Assembly: GCF_963675985.1 (NCBI RefSeq)
Contig: NZ_OY780957.1
Location: forward strand, 1,100,001 to 1,164,000
Origin: an uncultured Roseibium sp.
GTDB taxonomy: Bacteria; Pseudomonadota; Alphaproteobacteria; Rhizobiales; Stappiaceae
Length of the DNA: 64,000 nucleotides
Direction: 5' to 3'
Both the position numbers and the translations under genes were made by a program. Position 1 is the first letter of the stretch. Each line of letters starts with the position of its first letter. The notes beneath the pieces are model-generated. The model was not told where the DNA came from. It made no database searches and was given only the letters and a program-made list of their open reading frames with translations. Shown in pieces: positions 1 to 8,653 of the stretch.

Positions 1-2
1 AG

Positions 3-248
3 GGCAAGAAGCGCCGGTTGATCGTCGGCAAGGCGATCAAGGGCGAAGTCGAACCGATTTCGGGAACAAGGCCGGACGAGGAAGTCGTGGTGACCAACAC
101 CGAATACTGGATGGGTTCGGACATCACCGTCGCGACCGCCACTCAAGGCCGGGTCCGCGCTTATGGACGGGTCTGGGACTTCGACGGCCGCAGTGCGGAA
201 ATCTGCCAGATCGACTGGTCCGGACCGTCCGCCGAAATCGCCGCATGA
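3..248 (+). CDS. C-terminal part of an unrecognised protein (5' end outside window)
   Basis: The reading frame is already open at the left edge and ends at the TGA at 246-248, so about 81 C-terminal residues are visible and the start lies outside the window. The tail is soluble and beta-rich in appearance, with the segment GRVRAYGRVWDFDGRSAEIC near its end, loosely like the last strands of hotdog-fold thioesterases. That resemblance is weak and I do not assign a function. The next gene starts 31 bp downstream on the same strand, so the two may be co-transcribed. Confidence 0.6.
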   Translation, partial: GKKRRLIVGKAIKGEVEPISGTRPDEEVVVTNTEYWMGSDITVATATQGRVRAYGRVWDFDGRSAEICQIDWSGPSAEIAA

Positions 249-279
249 CCGAAAACCGAACCGAAAAGGAGATTGCCGA

Positions 280-1272
280 ATGACCTTCAAGGCGTTGCTC
301 GTTGAAAAGGACGATGAGGGCAAGACCAGTGCCTCCGTTCAGGACCTGGATGAAAGCCGGCTTCCCGACGCAGACGTGACCGTCGCCGTGGACTATTCCA
401 CCGTGAACTACAAGGATGGTCTGTGCATCGGTCCGGGCGGCGGCCTCGTGCGCACGTATCCGCATGTGCCCGGCATCGACTTCGCAGGCACGGTCGAAAC
501 GTCAGGCGACAGCCGTTACAAGCCCGGCGACAAGGTCGTTCTCACCGGCTGGCGTGTCGGCGAGGCCTGGTGGGGAGGCTATTCCCAGAAGGCCTGCATC
601 AAGGCCGACTGGCTGGTCCCCCTGCCCGACGGCCTGACGACCCGGGACGCCATGGCGATCGGCACCGCCGGCTTCACCGCCATGCTTGCCGTCATGGCGC
701 TGGAAGACCACGGACTGAAGCCAGGCAACGGGCCGGTCCTGGTCACCGGTGCGGCCGGCGGCGTCGGCTCCGTGGCAACGGCGATCCTGGCCAATCTCGG
801 CTATGAAGTTGCCGCCGTCACCGGCCGGCCGGAAACCGAAGACTATCTCAAATCCCTGGGCGCCACGCAGATCGTGCCCCGCGACGAGATCAACGAGACG
901 GTCAAGCGGCCCCTGGAAAGCGAAACCTGGGCCGGCTGCGTCGATGCCGTTGGCGGCGCAATGCTTGCCCGTGTGCTCGGCCAGATGAAATACGGCGCGT
1001 CCGTTTCGGCTGTCGGTCTTGCAGGCGGCGCGGGTCTCCCGGCAACCGTCGTCCCGTTCCTGCTGCGCGGCGTCAACCTGCTCGGCATCGACAGTGTCAT
1101 GCGCCCCTACGAGGACCGGATCCGCGCCTGGACCCGCCTGGCAAGCGACCTGCCGATGGAGAAACTCCATGCCATGATCCAGCCGGCGACGCTTGCCGAT
1201 TTGCCAGACCTGGGCGCGGCGATCCTGAAGGGCCAGGTCAAAGGCCGTGTCGTTGTCGACGTGAACGCCTGA
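280..1272 (+). CDS. acuI: AcuI/YhdH-type acryloyl-CoA reductase, MDR superfamily
   Basis: A 330-residue zinc-independent medium-chain oxidoreductase. The N-terminal GroES-like half carries the family signatures STVNYKDGL, VPGIDFAGTV and the Trp-rich LTGWRVGEAWWGG. The Rossmann half has the NADP-binding GAAGGVGSVA near residue 160, followed by AVTGRPE. Proteins of this family reduce acryloyl-CoA to propionyl-CoA with NADPH, which serves DMSP/acrylate degradation in marine bacteria and detoxification elsewhere. The ATG at 280 follows AAAAGGA (264-270). The frame is open further upstream, but that part overlaps the preceding gene and does not resemble the family. No dmd or acu genes are adjacent, so the physiological substrate is inferred from the family only. 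Confidence 0.88.
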   Translation: MTFKALLVEKDDEGKTSASVQDLDESRLPDADVTVAVDYSTVNYKDGLCIGPGGGLVRTYPHVPGIDFAGTVETSGDSRYKPGDKVVLTGWRVGEAWWGGYSQKACIKADWLVPLPDGLTTRDAMAIGTAGFTAMLAVMALEDHGLKPGNGPVLVTGAAGGVGSVATAILANLGYEVAAVTGRPETEDYLKSLGATQIVPRDEINETVKRPLESETWAGCVDAVGGAMLARVLGQMKYGASVSAVGLAGGAGLPATVVPFLLRGVNLLGIDSVMRPYEDRIRAWTRLASDLPMEKLHAMIQPATLADLPDLGAAILKGQVKGRVVVDVNA

Positions 1273-1336
1273 GGTTCTGCGTTCAAGGAACAAGAGACCT
1301 GCTGACACAGCTCTTTTTCTCAACAGCCATGCGCGT

Positions 1337-1373
1337 AAACGGCTGACGGACGATGATCCGGCAGCCGTTTTTT
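1337..1373 (+). terminator. Intrinsic terminator after acuI, shared with trkH
   Basis: ACGGCTG and CGG (1339-1349) pair with CCG and CAGCCGT (1358-1368) around an 8-nt loop, with one opposed base pair gap. A run of six T follows on the + strand. The T run touches the trkH stop codon, so the stem sits between two convergent genes and can serve both. Confidence 0.8.
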
Positions 1374-2814
1374 AGCGCTCCAGCCAGAAATCGGGGGTCA
1401 GGATGACGATGCCGGCGATGATTTCCAGCCGGCCGAGGATCATCTGGATGGCCAACAGCCATTTCGCTGTATCGGACAGGCTCTGAAAATTGCCGGCCGG
1501 ACCGATGATTTCGCCGACCCCGGGGCCGACATTGGCAAGGGCTGTGATCGACGCACTGAGCGCCGTTTCGAGGTCCATGCCCAAAAGGCTGTAGATGGCG
1601 GCAAAAACCGCGAAGGTTCCCGCGTAGAGGATGCCGAACACCAAGACGCCCTCGATCACCGAACTGCCGACCGGTTTGCCGGAATAGCGGGTGTTGACCA
1701 CCCTGTGCGGATGGATCATCCGCCGAAGCAGCGTGTGGATGAAGCCCAGAAGCACGGCAATGCGGAACATCTTGAAGCCGCCGGCTGTCGACCCGCTGCA
1801 TCCACCGAGGAACGTCAGCAGGAAAAACACGGCGATGAAGAACGGACCCCATTGGAGATAATCATCGGTGGCATAGCCCGTCGTCGTCACCACCGAGACG
1901 ACGTGAAACACGGAATCGGTAAACAGGCCCAGGGGCGCGCTGTCGTTCTGAGCGCGAAGGGACAGGAAAACGGCAAAGCTTGCGATCGTGACAATGGCAA
2001 GAAAAAAGACAATCTGCGAGGTATCCTCAAGCGGCTTGCGCTCGAAAAACCGGATCAGAACCAGGAACGGAACGCTCGAGGCGCACATGAAGATGATCGC
2101 CACCCAGTAAGCGGCGATATTGTCGAACTGCCCGAAGGACATGTCCGAGGTCGAATACCCACCGGTCGAAACGGTGGTCATCGCGTGATTGATCGCCTGG
2201 AAGGCGGTCATGCCGCACAGGAAATAGAGCAGGGTGCAGCTCAGCGTGAGCCCGGCATAGAGAATCAGCAGGCGCGCCAGGAATGGCTCGATCCGGCCGT
2301 AGGGCTTGGAGGCATTCTCCGATGATTCGATGGCAAACAGCTGACTGCCACCGACCCGCAGGCCGGGCAGAAGCCAGATGCCGATGACCACGATACCGAT
2401 ACCGCCGATCCACTGCAGCAGCGAACGCCACAAGAGAATGCCGGGCGGCATGGTGTCCAGGCCGGTGAGGATCGTGGACCCGGTCGTCGTCAGCCCGGAA
2501 GCCGCCTCGAAAAAGGCGTCGGCGAAGGAAATGTTCAGGCCGCTGCCATAAAGCGGAATGGCACCGGCAAGCGAGAAGGCCAGCCAGGCCGCATTCACGA
2601 ACAACAGGGTTTCCCGCGACCGGTAGGTGAATTTCCGCCCCGCCAGGGCCGCGACCGTCAGGGCGCCAATGCAGGCGATCATGAGCGCGGAAGCCAGAAA
2701 CACGACCCAGTCCGGATTGCCCGCCACGAGATCCGTGGCGGCGGGAATGAGCATGAAGCCCGCGATCAGAATCAGAAGCCGGCCAATGGGAAGCGCAATC
2801 GCGCGATAGTCCAT
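1372..2814 (-). CDS. trkH: TrkH-family potassium uptake protein
   Basis: A 480-residue polytopic membrane protein of the TrkH/KtrB superfamily, which imports K+ through four pore-loop repeats. The filter-like segments are visible as SGLTTTGST (first loop), TTVSTGGYST (second), VVTTTGYATDD (third) and ALANVGPGVG (fourth). The motif GGCSGSTAGG, typical of TrkH, lies between the third and fourth repeats. The cytoplasmic NAD-binding partner TrkA is not in the window. I chose the ATG at 2814, preceded by GCAGGG, over the GTG at 2868: it gives the usual TrkH length and starts just before the first membrane helix. Confidence 0.9.
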   Translation of the reverse strand: MDYRAIALPIGRLLILIAGFMLIPAATDLVAGNPDWVVFLASALMIACIGALTVAALAGRKFTYRSRETLLFVNAAWLAFSLAGAIPLYGSGLNISFADAFFEAASGLTTTGSTILTGLDTMPPGILLWRSLLQWIGGIGIVVIGIWLLPGLRVGGSQLFAIESSENASKPYGRIEPFLARLLILYAGLTLSCTLLYFLCGMTAFQAINHAMTTVSTGGYSTSDMSFGQFDNIAAYWVAIIFMCASSVPFLVLIRFFERKPLEDTSQIVFFLAIVTIASFAVFLSLRAQNDSAPLGLFTDSVFHVVSVVTTTGYATDDYLQWGPFFIAVFFLLTFLGGCSGSTAGGFKMFRIAVLLGFIHTLLRRMIHPHRVVNTRYSGKPVGSSVIEGVLVFGILYAGTFAVFAAIYSLLGMDLETALSASITALANVGPGVGEIIGPAGNFQSLSDTAKWLLAIQMILGRLEIIAGIVILTPDFWLER

Positions 2815-3175
2815 ATCAAGTACCCTGCGGAGCCTCGCGAGTGACCGGAACAGCGGAACCGATGACACCGGATTAGCGAGATCATTTCCCTATAACCGAA
2901 GATTCCGGTTAGACATACCCGCAAAGCGGAGCACCGGGCAATCCGGCCCTTTTCCTTGACTCAGGCGCCTGATTGCTTCATAGAGCGCCCACTCCATATG
3001 AGTGACCGACATTTCGATCCGCCGACCGGGACCCGCAAAGGTGTAAAGAGTTCCCGGAGGTTCACATCCGACAGCGCGTTGCGCCCTCGGGTGTCAAACT
3101 GCTTTGCGCGGGTCCTTGTTCGTTCCCATATGGTCGGGAGAACCTCCCGAAACCTGAAATGCCAAGGACCAGTTA
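2815..3175. promoter_or_regulatory. Divergent intergenic region trkH / ffh with leader hairpin
   Basis: This 361-bp gap holds the promoters of two divergent genes. The clearest structure is a perfect 7-bp hairpin TCGGGAG-AAC-CTCCCGA (3134-3150), 25 nt before the ffh start in what should be its leader. AAGGACC at 3163-3169 is the ribosome-binding site of ffh. I see no SRP RNA (ffs) consensus here and no convincing ORF; the frame 2956-3300 runs into ffh out of phase. Confidence 0.45.
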
Positions 3176-4719
<1,544 letters not shown>

Positions 4720-4723
<4 letters not shown>

Positions 4724-5049
4724 GCATGAGCGACGCGGAAACCCGGCTGGGCGAAAGCCAGGCCATGGCCGAGCTTCTGGCGCTGCGCGCCTCCATCGAC
4801 AACATCGATGCAGCCCTGGTCCACATGCTCGCCGAACGGTTCAAATGCACCCAGAAGGTGGGTGTGCTGAAAGCGACCAACGACCTGCCGCCGGCCGACC
4901 CGGCGCGGGAGAAAATTCAGATCGAACGCCTGCGCCAGCTGGCTGTGCAGGCCAATCTCGATCCTGATTTTGCCGAGAAATTCCTGAACTTCATCGTGAA
5001 GGAAGTCATCCGGCATCACGAAGCCATTGCCGCTGAAAACGGCAAATGA
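4720..5049 (+). CDS. aroQ: Chorismate mutase, AroQ class
   Basis: A 109-residue all-alpha monofunctional chorismate mutase (chorismate to prephenate, toward Phe and Tyr). Family features are the N-terminal helix ALRASIDNIDAAL with its active-site Arg, the RFKCTQKVGVLKA segment supplying Arg/Lys residues, and the C-terminal helix FLNFIVKEVIRHHEAIA. The start codon overlaps the ffh stop (ATGA at 4720-4723), indicating translational coupling; a second in-frame ATG at 4726 is possible. An aroQ gene between ffh and rpsP is a recurring arrangement in Hyphomicrobiales. Confidence 0.9.
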
Positions 5050-5069
5050 ACACACTGGAGAACTGAAAA

Positions 5070-5474
5070 ATGGCTACCAAAATTCGTCTGGCACGTGGCG
5101 GTTCCAAGAAGCGCCCGTATTACCGCATCGTCATTGCCGACATCCGCTCCCCGCGTGACGGCCGCTTCATCGAAAAGGTCGGGTCCTACAACCCGATGCT
5201 GCCGAAGGAGTCCGAGGAACGCATCCAGCTGAATGTCGAGCGCATCCAGTACTGGCTCGGCACCGGCGCAAAGCCGACCGACCGCGTGGCCCGTTTCCTG
5301 GATGCCGCCGGCCTCATGAAGCGCGAGCCGCGCAACAACCCGAAGAAGGCCCAGCTCGGCCAGAAGGCCCAGGAACGCCTGGACGCCAAGAAGCAGGCTG
5401 AAGAAGAAGCAGCCGCTGCAGCCGCCGCACCGGCCGCTGAAGAAGCGCCTGCCGAAGAAGCAGCCGCTGAATAA
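5070..5474 (+). CDS. rpsP: 30S ribosomal protein S16
   Basis: A 134-residue S16. The conserved core begins MATKIRLARGGSKKRPYYRI and includes SPRDGRFIEKVGSYNPML, typical of the protein that stabilises 16S rRNA during 30S assembly. About 25 residues beyond the core form an Ala/Glu-only tail (EEEAAAAAAAPAAEEAPAEE), absent from the roughly 82-aa E. coli protein but seen in some alphaproteobacteria. GGAG at 5056-5059 sets the ATG at 5070. It lies 20 bp after aroQ and 49 bp before rimM. Confidence 0.97.
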   Translation: MATKIRLARGGSKKRPYYRIVIADIRSPRDGRFIEKVGSYNPMLPKESEERIQLNVERIQYWLGTGAKPTDRVARFLDAAGLMKREPRNNPKKAQLGQKAQERLDAKKQAEEEAAAAAAAPAAEEAPAEEAAAE

Positions 5475-5523
5475 GATGAAAAACCAGGACTGCGCCGGAC
5501 AGCTTTGAGGATGACACCGCACG

Positions 5524-6069
5524 ATGGGTGATGTCGGCAAAGACATGGTCCTCATGGCCGTTATCGGCGCGGCCCACGGCATTCGCGGTGAGGTGCGGGT
5601 CAAGCCCTATGGCGATGACCCGCTCTCCTTCACCGACTACGGTCCCCTGGTCACCGAAGACGGCAGCCGCACGTTCGAGGTCCTCAACGCGCGGGTTCAG
5701 AAAACCGTCGTTATCACCAGGTTCAAGGGCATCGACGACCGCAATCAGGCCGAAACCCTGAACGGTCTCAATCTGTACATCCCCCGCGATCGGCTTCCCG
5801 AGCCGGAAGAGGACGAATTCTATTATTCGGATCTCGAGGGGCTTGGCGTGACGACAATGGCGGGCGAAGACCTCGGCCGGATCGTTGCCGTGCAGGATTT
5901 CGGGGCCGGAGACTTGCTCGAAGTCCGCCCGAAACGGGGCAGAACCTTCTACATCCCGTTCACGAAAGCCTTTGTTCCGAAAATCGACCTGACTGCCGGT
6001 CTGGTAAAGGTTGATCTGCCGGACGACTACTTTTCGGACGACCGTTCGGAATCGGCGGACAGATCGTAA
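5524..6069 (+). CDS. rimM: 16S rRNA-processing protein RimM
   Basis: A 181-residue RimM, which binds S19 and helps mature the 30S head. The N-terminal RimM domain carries IGAAHGIRGEVRVKPY and the KGIDDRNQAETLNG segment. The C-terminal PRC-barrel part follows (YYSDLEGLGV, then FIPFTKAFVPKID-like). It follows rpsP as in most bacteria. The last 43 bp overlap the 3' end of the opposing VanZ-like gene, so the C-terminal tail (DDYFSDDRSESADRS) is encoded antisense to that gene's end. The ATG at 5524 gives the start that matches the family. Confidence 0.93.
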   Translation: MGDVGKDMVLMAVIGAAHGIRGEVRVKPYGDDPLSFTDYGPLVTEDGSRTFEVLNARVQKTVVITRFKGIDDRNQAETLNGLNLYIPRDRLPEPEEDEFYYSDLEGLGVTTMAGEDLGRIVAVQDFGAGDLLEVRPKRGRTFYIPFTKAFVPKIDLTAGLVKVDLPDDYFSDDRSESADRS

Positions 6070-6536
6070 TAGATCGGCTGCAGGCCCATCTGCTCCAGAT
6101 CGAGTGGCACCGGCTTTTCTTCCATGACCTGCCGTGTTTCGGACCGGATCAAGGCGATGGCGGTCACGACCATGGCGATCCCCACACCGTTGGCAAAAGC
6201 ATCCGCAAGGGAGGATTCATGATTGGGAAGGAAACCCTGAACCACCTCTCCGGCCAGACCCATGGAAAAGGCAGCCACCGCCGAAATCCGCAGCCGACAG
6301 CAGAACAGGGAATGGATCGACAGGGTCAGAAGTGCGTAGAAACCCACATGGATAATCTTGTCAAAGGGATGCCCGACGCCCGTGTTGAAGACCAGTCCGA
6401 CCAGAACGCCGAATGTCAGCAAGGCAAGAAGCGGCAGAAGGCGGCTGAGCGAGAGATCCAGATAATGCTGGTCGACACGCTGTTGAATGAATTTCGGCAG
6501 CTTCAAACGGAACACGGGCATTGGAAAACCTGACAC
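6027..6536 (-). CDS. VanZ-like integral membrane protein
   Basis: A 169-residue protein with about four hydrophobic segments (residues 30-50, 62-82, 85-105 and 115-135) in the arrangement of the VanZ-like family. The HPFDKIIHVGFYALLTL motif with its His pair and NHESSLADAFANGVGI, carrying the Asp-x-x-x-Asn signature, fit the family. Function is unknown for most members; VanZ itself lowers teicoplanin susceptibility. It interrupts the rpsP-rimM-trmD block on the opposite strand. Its stop lies inside rimM (43-bp convergent overlap), and it diverges from trmD. Confidence 0.75.
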   Translation of the reverse strand: MSGFPMPVFRLKLPKFIQQRVDQHYLDLSLSRLLPLLALLTFGVLVGLVFNTGVGHPFDKIIHVGFYALLTLSIHSLFCCRLRISAVAAFSMGLAGEVVQGFLPNHESSLADAFANGVGIAMVVTAIALIRSETRQVMEEKPVPLDLEQMGLQPIYYDLSADSERSSEK

Positions 6537-6621
6537 GAATACTTTCCCTAGGGTTAGCCACTATATCTTGGGAGATTTAATGCGCCCCTTAAAAGGCGCT
6601 GCTAAGGTGTTCAAAAGAATG

Positions 6622-6637
6622 GTAAACTTGTATTAAC
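6622..6637. promoter_or_regulatory. Near-match to a CtrA box upstream of trmD
   Basis: GTAA-N7-TTAAC differs from the CtrA consensus TTAA-N7-TTAAC at one base. It lies 48 bp before the trmD ATG in the divergent vanZ/trmD spacer. The spacer also contains an inverted repeat GCGCC/GGCGC (6582-6599). A single-mismatch 9-base motif is expected by chance in intergenic DNA, so this is weak. Confidence 0.25.
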
Positions 6638-6684
6638 CCTAAGCATTCCCTACGAATGGCAAAACGATCTTCCGGTGACAGGAC

Positions 6685-7389
6685 ATGGCCTTCAAGGCAA
6701 CCGTATTGACGCTCTATCCGGACATGTTTCCCGGTCCACTTGGCCAGAGCCTGGCCGGCCGCGGACTGGAACGCGGGCTGTGGGCGCTGGAGACAGGCCA
6801 GATCCGGGATTTCGCCACCGACAAACACAGATCGGTGGACGATACCCCGGCCGGCGGCGGCGCCGGCATGGTGCTGCGTGCCGATATCCTGGCAAAGGCC
6901 ATCGACGGATCGGTGCCGAAAGACGATCCCCGACCGAAACTGCTGATGAGCCCGCGCGGCAGACCCTTCACCCAGGCCATGGCCCATGACCTCGCCGAAG
7001 GACCGGGCGCGGTCATCGTCTGCGGCCGGTTCGAGGGCGTCGACCAACGCGTGATCGACGCCCGGAACCTCATGGAAGTCTCGATCGGGGACTACATCCT
7101 GTCCGGCGGCGAAATCGCGGCAATCACCTTGCTGGATGCGGTGGTGCGCCTGATTCCCGGCGTCATGGGCAACATGGAAAGCGCGGAGACCGAAAGTTTC
7201 GAAACCGGCCTGCTGGAGCATCCGCATTACACCCGCCCGGCCGAGTTCGAGGGCCGGACCATTCCTGACGTGCTCACCTCCGGCAATCACCGGAAGATCG
7301 CCGAATGGCGCCAGGAGCAGGCGGAAAAGCTCACCCGGAAACGGCGGCCCGATCTGTGGGAAAAGTATTCGGAACGAACCGGGGGTTGA
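6685..7389 (+). CDS. trmD: tRNA (guanine(37)-N1)-methyltransferase TrmD
   Basis: A 234-residue SPOUT-class enzyme that methylates G37 of tRNAs with AdoMet and prevents +1 frameshifting. The knot region is recognisable: PAGGGAGMVLRADIL, then LMSPRGRPFTQAMA, GRFEGVDQRVID and the SAM-binding SIGDYILSGGEIAAI. The C-terminal domain has LLEHPHYTRPAEFEG and VPDVLTSGNH-type sequence (here IPDVLTSGNH). Length is normal. The ATG at 6685 is the first that covers the family N-terminus (MAFKATVLTLYPDMFPG). It is separated from rimM by the inserted VanZ-like gene. Confidence 0.96.
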   Translation: MAFKATVLTLYPDMFPGPLGQSLAGRGLERGLWALETGQIRDFATDKHRSVDDTPAGGGAGMVLRADILAKAIDGSVPKDDPRPKLLMSPRGRPFTQAMAHDLAEGPGAVIVCGRFEGVDQRVIDARNLMEVSIGDYILSGGEIAAITLLDAVVRLIPGVMGNMESAETESFETGLLEHPHYTRPAEFEGRTIPDVLTSGNHRKIAEWRQEQAEKLTRKRRPDLWEKYSERTGG

Positions 7390-7456
7390 CCCTCGGCGCT
7401 GTCCGCCTGCACCCGTCCCGGTAACGGGATCCGTATAGTGCATTTGGATCATTCGG

Positions 7457-7632
7457 AACTTTTCCCATTGCGATAATATGAAGTTGCCGATGGGGAAACA
7501 GCATTACGGTGGGACTACGATTATAGCCTTGCCAAATGGGCTCTCCCTCTAAGGGACGTTTGCCTTCGGTTGTACTTAAGGCAGTTTGACTGGCATCAGC
7601 GGCGACCGGCATCCCCGGTCGCCGTATTTCAT
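7457..7632 (+). ncRNA. Candidate structured small RNA or leader between trmD and rplS
   Basis: The 469-bp gap between trmD and rplS has no convincing ORF but a series of hairpins. TTTCCCAT (7461-7468) pairs with ATGGGGAAA (7490-7498) with one bulge. AGCC can pair with GGCT (about 7525-7542). TCCCT-CTA-AGGGA spans 7544-7556. TGCCTT (7561-7566) pairs with AAGGCA (7578-7583). A perfect 9-bp stem at 7601-7623 ends the series, followed by a T-rich stretch. Another small stem (CCCG-GTAA-CGGG, about 7418-7429) follows trmD. This looks like a discrete transcript or an attenuated rplS leader. The 5' end is a guess, and I cannot match it to a named Rfam family. Confidence 0.4.
7601..7632 (+). terminator. 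Intrinsic terminator-like hairpin upstream of rplS
   Basis: GGCGACCGG (7601-7609) and CCGGTCGCC (7615-7623) form a perfect 9-bp stem with loop CATCC. GTATTTCATTC follows, a moderate T tract. It lies about 235 bp before the rplS start, so it either ends a separate small RNA or attenuates rplS transcription. Confidence 0.6.
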
Positions 7633-7858
7633 TCATGACTAGCCTGAACGCAAAACCCTCCGGATTTAGCGATTTTTCTAAAAACCGCATGACAAAGGCA
7701 GCGTCTTCCTGTATCACGCGCGGCGAATGGATCGGATGGGAGAATTCCACCCACCGGCCGGCAAATGTCACCATGGCCCAGAGACGGTGAACCCGTCCCC
7801 GCTCAGTTTGTTGCGGAGGACGCTCTGACCGCTTTGTAAATTGAAAAGGGAAATAGCC

Positions 7859-8362
7859 ATGAACATTATCGAACAGCTCAACGCCGAAGAAATGGCGAAA
7901 ATCGAGGAAAGCCGCAAGCTTCCGGAATTTTCCCCCGGCGACACGGTCAAGGTCAACGTCCGCGTGACGGAAGGCACCCGGACCCGTACCCAGGCTTACG
8001 AAGGCGTCTGCATCGCCCGTTCCGGCGGCGGCATCAACGAAAGCTTCACCGTCCGCAAGATCTCCTACGGCGAAGGCGTGGAACGCGTATTCCCGATCTA
8101 CTCCCCGATGCTGGAAGGCGTCGAAGTGGTCCGCCGCGGTAAGGTGCGTCGCGCCAAGCTCTACTACCTGCGTGATCGCCGCGGCAAGTCGGCCCGTATC
8201 GTCGAAGCCACCAACGCCCGTGCCAAGCGCCTCAACGAAGAAGTTCGCGCCGATGTCGCAGCCGCCAAGGCTGCCGTTGCCGCCGAGAAGGAAGCCGCCA
8301 AGGCTGCCGAAGCAGCTGCAGCCGCAGAAGCAGCAGCTTCCGCCGAGGGCGCAGCGGAATAA
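7859..8362 (+). CDS. rplS: 50S ribosomal protein L19
   Basis: A 167-residue L19, located at the 30S/50S interface. The core begins MNIIEQLNAEEMAKIEESRK and contains FSPGDTVKVNVRVTEG, GVCIARSGGGINESFTVRK and VKVVRRGKVRRAKLYYLR-like sequence (GVEVVRRGKVRRAKLYYLR). After residue 125 comes an Ala/Lys/Glu-rich tail of about 40 residues that the roughly 115-aa E. coli protein lacks. The ATG at 7859 is preceded by AAAGGGAA. An intrinsic terminator follows, so rplS ends its transcription unit. Confidence 0.97.
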   Translation: MNIIEQLNAEEMAKIEESRKLPEFSPGDTVKVNVRVTEGTRTRTQAYEGVCIARSGGGINESFTVRKISYGEGVERVFPIYSPMLEGVEVVRRGKVRRAKLYYLRDRRGKSARIVEATNARAKRLNEEVRADVAAAKAAVAAEKEAAKAAEAAAAAEAAASAEGAAE

Positions 8363-8394
8363 GCCGGACAGCGCTTTTTCAAGACCGCATTTCG

Positions 8395-8424
8395 AAAGGG
8401 CAGCCCAACGGGTTGCCCTTTTTT
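8395..8424 (+). terminator. Intrinsic terminator after rplS
   Basis: AAAGGGCAGCCC (8395-8406) pairs over 12 bp, with one G-T wobble, with GGGTTGCCCTTT (8410-8421). The loop is AAC and six T end the site. Confidence 0.9.
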
Positions 8425-8653
8425 GCTTCCAGACCCGCTCCCGGCCCGCACGGCGCTTCAATCGCAGTTGAAGAATACTCAACTCAAACGTCTTGACCGC
8501 GTGGCCCGCTTTGGTTCATTGAAATGCACAACAATGGGGTGGGCGTGAACACACGTCATCCCGACAACAAAGACCGGTCCAGACCATTCAGCAGCGGACG
8601 CGATGCCGGCGAATGGCTTCAAGAACAGGCCGGGCTGGTTTCAGGAGAGAACC

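Noticed and set aside
280..1272. DMSP-degradation gene cluster around acuI
   Set aside because: Neighbours are trkH and an unrecognised fragment; no dmdA, dddP-type or acuK gene is visible, so only the reductase itself is supported.
3000..3175. 4.5S SRP RNA gene near ffh
   Set aside because: The conserved apical-loop sequence of bacterial SRP RNA is not present here or in the trmD-rplS gap.
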